A DNA stretch of 64,000 nucleotides, taken from positions 12,331,597 through 12,395,596 of the forward strand of contig BSYO01000028.1 of the NCBI GenBank assembly GCA_033239525.1. Direction: 5' to 3'. A model generated the notes under the pieces. It saw only the letters and a list, made by a program, of their open reading frames with translations. It did not search any database and was not told the DNA's origin. Both the position numbers and the translations under genes were made by a program. Of the stretch, positions 60,171-64,000 are shown piece by piece (the first letter of the stretch is position 1; every line of letters starts with the position of its first letter). Source of the stretch: Nepenthes gracilis (Eukaryota; Streptophyta; Magnoliopsida; Caryophyllales; Nepenthaceae).

Positions 60171-62269
60171 AAAGCGGTCTAAGCGGTGCATCATAACATA
60201 TCGGTGCGAGACCCTACTAGTATACCCTACTAGCCGTGTGAGGGCGAATAATCGAGATAGATTGTGTTCACTCCACACAATCTAAGGCACAGAATGATAA
60301 TATCCCATCTCACGATCGGTGCGAGGTGTGCCACCACCCGGTAGGCCTGTGGTATCCCTCCGAGGCTGGTAGCGCCCAGGGCGGGGCGGACCACAAATAA
60401 CTCCATGGACGAGTTATCCTCGATTACCACCGAAAAGTCCTAAGGCATGCCGGAGAACCTATCCGGGTGTGCTCGGTCCGGTCCTAAAATAAGCTATGGT
60501 GAATGTAAACATTTCTTTATCGAAAATCACATTTTGAAATCAAACTTCTAAAATAATTTCAACTCTTCTTTAAACTTACATGGAAATTTTGTCGGTATCG
60601 TTCGTACATATTTTTAGAAACAAATTATACTGGAAGCTTCATTTCAATATCAATTAATTTTCATATAATAGAAGCTACTTAAAATTCATCAAAACCTCTT
60701 CATTTTCGTACATAGGGCTTCGCCAAAACCTTCGAACTCAAATCGGTCTCTTACTTGCACATATTTCATGAACTTAACATCATAGATGCCAAATATACAT
60801 TAAATCATGCATTTTACTCAAACTACACCACATTTTCGAGCTAGGGTTTCACCACATACTTTTCAAGACAATTTGAATACTATTTTCATGTTTATTCACG
60901 AAATCGAAAACCAAAATCTTGCGTAAACATGGATAATCATGAAATCTAACCAAGCTAAGCGAAGGAAATATACTTCATGTACTTCGATCATGCAACATCA
61001 ACATTTTAGAGCATTTTCATCGGTTTTAACAACATTTTAGAGCATTTTCATCGGTTTTAAAGCATGAGAAATCCAGACAAAGAAAAAAATAATCCGAAGT
61101 ACACTTGCCTGAGCTCGCTCTACAATTATTTTACCCGGATCGGATCGAATCGGTGGTCTATCCCCTTTCTTCCTCTTCGTGCTTGTTGTTGTGCCTCAAC
61201 TTTCTCTCTCTACAAACATATATCATTTAATCGGCATTTAAACAAGAATTATTACACAATATCGTCCGATATTTCCGTAGTAGTACCCATGTCAATGCAC
61301 GTGGAACAGCACACGTGCACGAATCGGTTGATTCTCAATTTTGGACATCCAACAGGCAATGGAACCCAAGGCATGGGTAACTATAATCTCAAATCAATTT
61401 ATACATTTAACTCCAAATAGAAGCTCAAACGGTGTCCGGGCAAGTCAAGGGCTTCGAAACGAAAATCCAAATAACCACAATTTCGAATACCCAACCAACA
61501 AATTAACTTACCCAAGTCATACATAATCATAATCTAGTCTTAATTAAATCAAAATCCCCAAGAATCAGAGCCCGAAACCACCCGGGCGCGGGTTTAGGCT
61601 TCGCGAACGGGAATTCACATAATTTCACCAAATCGGGCACCTAATCGACAAAATAACTTACCAGGGTGTGGGTATTGGTATTCTAGTCTCAATTTATACA
61701 AAAGCCCCAAATATCGAGGGCCGGAATACACCCGATTGTACGTGAACAGTACACGTGCGTGGGTGAGGGTTTGCGTCTTCCGAAACCGAACTTAGACTAT
61801 AAATTAGGTCTCCAAATTAATATATATTCATGCTTAGGTTATAGGAAGCAATAAATACAAATTTAATCGGGTATCGGAACGAGGGTACCCGAAGAAAATA
61901 AAGCAAAAGTGCACGAAAATGAAAAACGAGGGTATGAGGTTTCTTGCCTCGACGTGCTCTACAACTTTCCCAACTAGCTCGAGCTCGGAATCGGACCCGA
62001 AGGCCTCCATTTCCCCCCATTTTCCTTCGCGTACTCCTTCTCCCACCGGGCTCCCACGAGCACTGCCGCCGCTCCACCGCGGCCCCCGGCCGGCCACCAG
62101 CTCGCACGGCCGTCACCGGCCGCTGCCGACCCCTGCGCCACCGGCGCCGACGCCATCCGCCTCTCTCTCGCAGACGAACCCTAACCCTCACGCTGCTCTT
62201 TCTCTCTCTCGTTTTTCCCCTTCTGCTGTTTTCATCTTCTAATTCTTATTATTATTGTTATTATTAGTA

Positions 62270-62395
62270 TATTACACACACACACGTTTTACACACACAC
62301 ACACATATTATATATATAATATATATATATATATTATATACACACTCATTATATCTATTATATATATATATTATATACACACGTATTATTATGCA
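62270..62395. repeat. (CA)n and (TA)n microsatellite cluster
   Basis: Runs of ACACACACAC and TATATATATA alternate. They lie inside the U3 of the right C LTR, at the position where LTR-H has its own (TA)n run. Confidence 0.85.
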
Positions 62396-62616
62396 TATAT
62401 ACATCTATTTTCTTTAAATCACAAAACCTAAAATCAATATTCGAAAGGCCGAACGAGCTCACATCGGATGCCGCTCCATCAAATCCAAATATTCTCCAAA
62501 ATTTTCACAATATTAAATTAATTTTTTTCTCACATCCGAATTACCCAAAATCACCAAAATAATAAACAATTTTAATTTAATCAATAAAAAATATTTCCTG
62601 ATTTCGGGATGTTACA

Positions 62617-64000
62617 ACACCGATTAAGTCTCATCCCGATACGGCGATATCGCGATCACGACATACCGTCCGCGACAAAATCGGTGGTAACGCGCAGTTC
62701 TGCGAAGTCTTGTTAGTGCCTTCTTCTCTCCACCGCGCCGAATTACACAATGCATCAAAATCTTGCCAATCACCACAAAATTGCCATGCATCCTCAAAGA
62801 GGGAGGCGGCTTGCTTGCCTTGATTTGGAAAATTTTCTTCCTATGAATGGTGGTGATAGCGGCGATGTGGTTCCCTTACGCTCACGATCTCCTTTCTCCA
62901 CTCACATCTTGGCCACGAAATCGGAGGGGAAATGGAAAGAAGGTATCACTGGCCGTATCTGGGGCACGCTTCTCCTATGATTTGTGGTCGCACTTGGCTG
63001 CGCTACAATCCAATCTATTTTTCTTTTCTTTTTTTTTTAAGGAGATGATGGCCAGGTCAAACTCGCATGACCCAAATCAGGCCTCTCTCATCATCATTTT
63101 TTTTGATGTTTTTTTTTTTTTGAATCGTGTTGAGGAAAAGCTCCAGCGTGGCCTCTTCTAACTAGTCCCCTGCTTCTCGGCTAAGATTATTGCTTTAGAG
63201 ATAAGCAGTAGATATCAAAGTAGATTATTATGATTGTATGTTTTCTAGGTCTACCGCTTTCATTTCTTCATCTTGGAAGTTGCAAGATGGCTAAGGGTTG
63301 AAGAAAGTAGCCCCCCACTGGCTTTGGCTTGGCTTTCAGACTTCTCTTACTTCTAAAATCGCAGAAGATAGAAGTAGCTTCCGCCTGCCGCCAACGCGCC
63401 AAGGGCGGGATGAGTACTACCATCATTTGTTTAGAAGTCGTCAATTTCTCTAATCGGAGGAATGCTTGTTGTAAGTAGAGATTTTATTCTTATACTTTTG
63501 CCGAAAAATTAGCTTTTTTGCCGCTTCCTAGGCAGCGCGCCTTCGTGCAGGAAATTCGGATTGTCCTGTCAAAAAAATGGTGGATCTTGTTTGTCGATCT
63601 AACGCCATCCGCTCTATAGTTTTGAATTTGAGCCTCGCAACACACAAAGAGACGGATTGGATATCATGCATTTTAAATGCTAACCTCTCAAAGCGCTTCC
63701 GACGCCTGTTACCATGGCCTTTGAGAATAAAAAGGAAAGATAAATAAATGGTATATATTTGGTGGGAGGGAGTGATTTGTGGAAGTCATGCTTCCAATAA
63801 TAGAGAAAGAGAATCTCATCCTTTTTGATTCTTTTATTTGAGATGGTATTTTGGGATGTAGATTTGGATGGACAAAACATATCCAAATTTTTCCATTTCG
63901 GCCGTTTTCTCCCCTCTTCTCCCTTCTCTTAGAGGTTTTTCTCTTTTTATCATCTCTGTATGGTTTTGGAGGTTTTCTTTTCTCCCCTCGGTTTTGGAGG
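62617..64000. other. Right-end region without a recognised gene
   Basis: Mixed composition with a CpG-rich start (62620-62700) and several T homopolymers. Short frames at 62750-62980 and 62847-63161 have no family signature. The stretch 63130-63620 has a balanced base composition, with runs such as AGTAGCCCCCCACTGGC reminiscent of plant mitochondrial intergenic DNA. The last 100 bases are CT/TG-rich with TTTTGGAGG repeated. Confidence 0.45.

Larger units (their letters stand above)
53273..62616 (-). mobile_element. Element C: LARD-like element with mismatched LTR U3 regions
   Basis: Minus-strand element with a right (5') LTR at 59158-62616, interior at 56480-59157 and a left (3') LTR at 53273-56479. 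Both LTRs end TGGCCA on the + strand side, and they share R-U5 (53273-~55325 with 59158-~61245). Their U3 regions are unrelated: the left is LTR-A-like and the right is LTR-H-like. The interior is non-coding and homologous to that of element A. No matching target duplication was found at 53268-53272 against 62617-62621, consistent with a recombinant origin. Confidence 0.7.
59158..62616 (-). repeat. 5' LTR of element C (right)
   Basis: On the minus strand it starts TGTAACATCCCGAAATC at 62616, a common Ty3/gypsy LTR start. An AT-rich lead-in resembles LTR-H. It then has (TA)n/(CA)n microsatellites (62270-62390), a GC-rich block (62030-62190), and the same R-U5 as the left LTR down to TGGCCA at 59158. 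Length 3459 bp. Confidence 0.7.

Noticed and set aside
61817..62191. Arg-rich 124-codon frame on the minus strand
   Set aside because: It is the GC-rich leader of the right C LTR read in frame. Composition alone explains the Arg/Gly content, and no family signature is present.

Overview
This is a nuclear chromosome window from a flowering plant, most likely a eudicot. The intergenic DNA is very AT-rich, several families of long terminal repeat (LTR) retrotransposons are nested in one another, a plant L1-type LINE is present, and the initiator-Met tRNA primer site TGGTATCAGAG occurs next to two LTRs. I recognise one convincing intact protein-coding gene. Almost everything else is transposon sequence or AT-rich spacer. 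LTR family letters (A-H) are my own labels for this window. All identity statements are by-eye alignments, not computed values.

Left third (1-18748). The 3' end of an unidentified gene enters at the left edge and is followed by AT-rich DNA with a foldback MITE near 2.5 kb. A minus-strand LTR lies at 5.0-6.0 kb. From 7.3 to 14.5 kb there is a direct tandem duplication of about 3.3 kb (7592-10874 and 10875-14184) built from LTR fragments. Each unit carries a solo LTR-D at the same site, and the duplication breakpoints share AAGAAG. Further LTRs follow: H (14503-16472), F (16965-17647) and a minus-strand LTR-D (17768-18748).

Gene island (21.4-23.6 kb). A membrane-anchored class I SAM-dependent methyltransferase lies on the minus strand. 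It has a TATA box, a CT-rich leader and probably an intron in the 5' UTR.

Centre (25.6-30.3 kb). This holds a minus-strand LTR remnant and a small non-coding element with two LTRs (26939-29955). A 100-N assembly gap follows at 30347-30446.

Right half (30.4-62.6 kb). This is a nested retrotransposon cluster. A minus-strand Ty3/gypsy integrase relic (52587-53272) is cut at its left side by a degenerate Ty3/gypsy element B (LTR pieces 32263-38361 and ~40181-52586; gag, protease and the very start of reverse transcriptase at 38362-40180). A 4.27-kb 5'-truncated LINE with a 14-bp target duplication sits in B's left LTR. A second LINE insertion consisting of only ACTTACC plus poly(A) sits in B's interior. 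A full-length non-coding element A (40482-50649, LTRs about 2.95 kb) sits in B's right LTR. Element C (53273-62616, minus strand) carries the same non-coding interior as A, but its two LTRs have different U3 regions. A and C therefore define a LARD-like non-autonomous family. B shares its LTR end, primer site and leader with them and is a plausible relic of the protein-supplying partner.

The last 1.4 kb (62617-64000) has no recognisable gene. One stretch looks faintly like plant organellar DNA.
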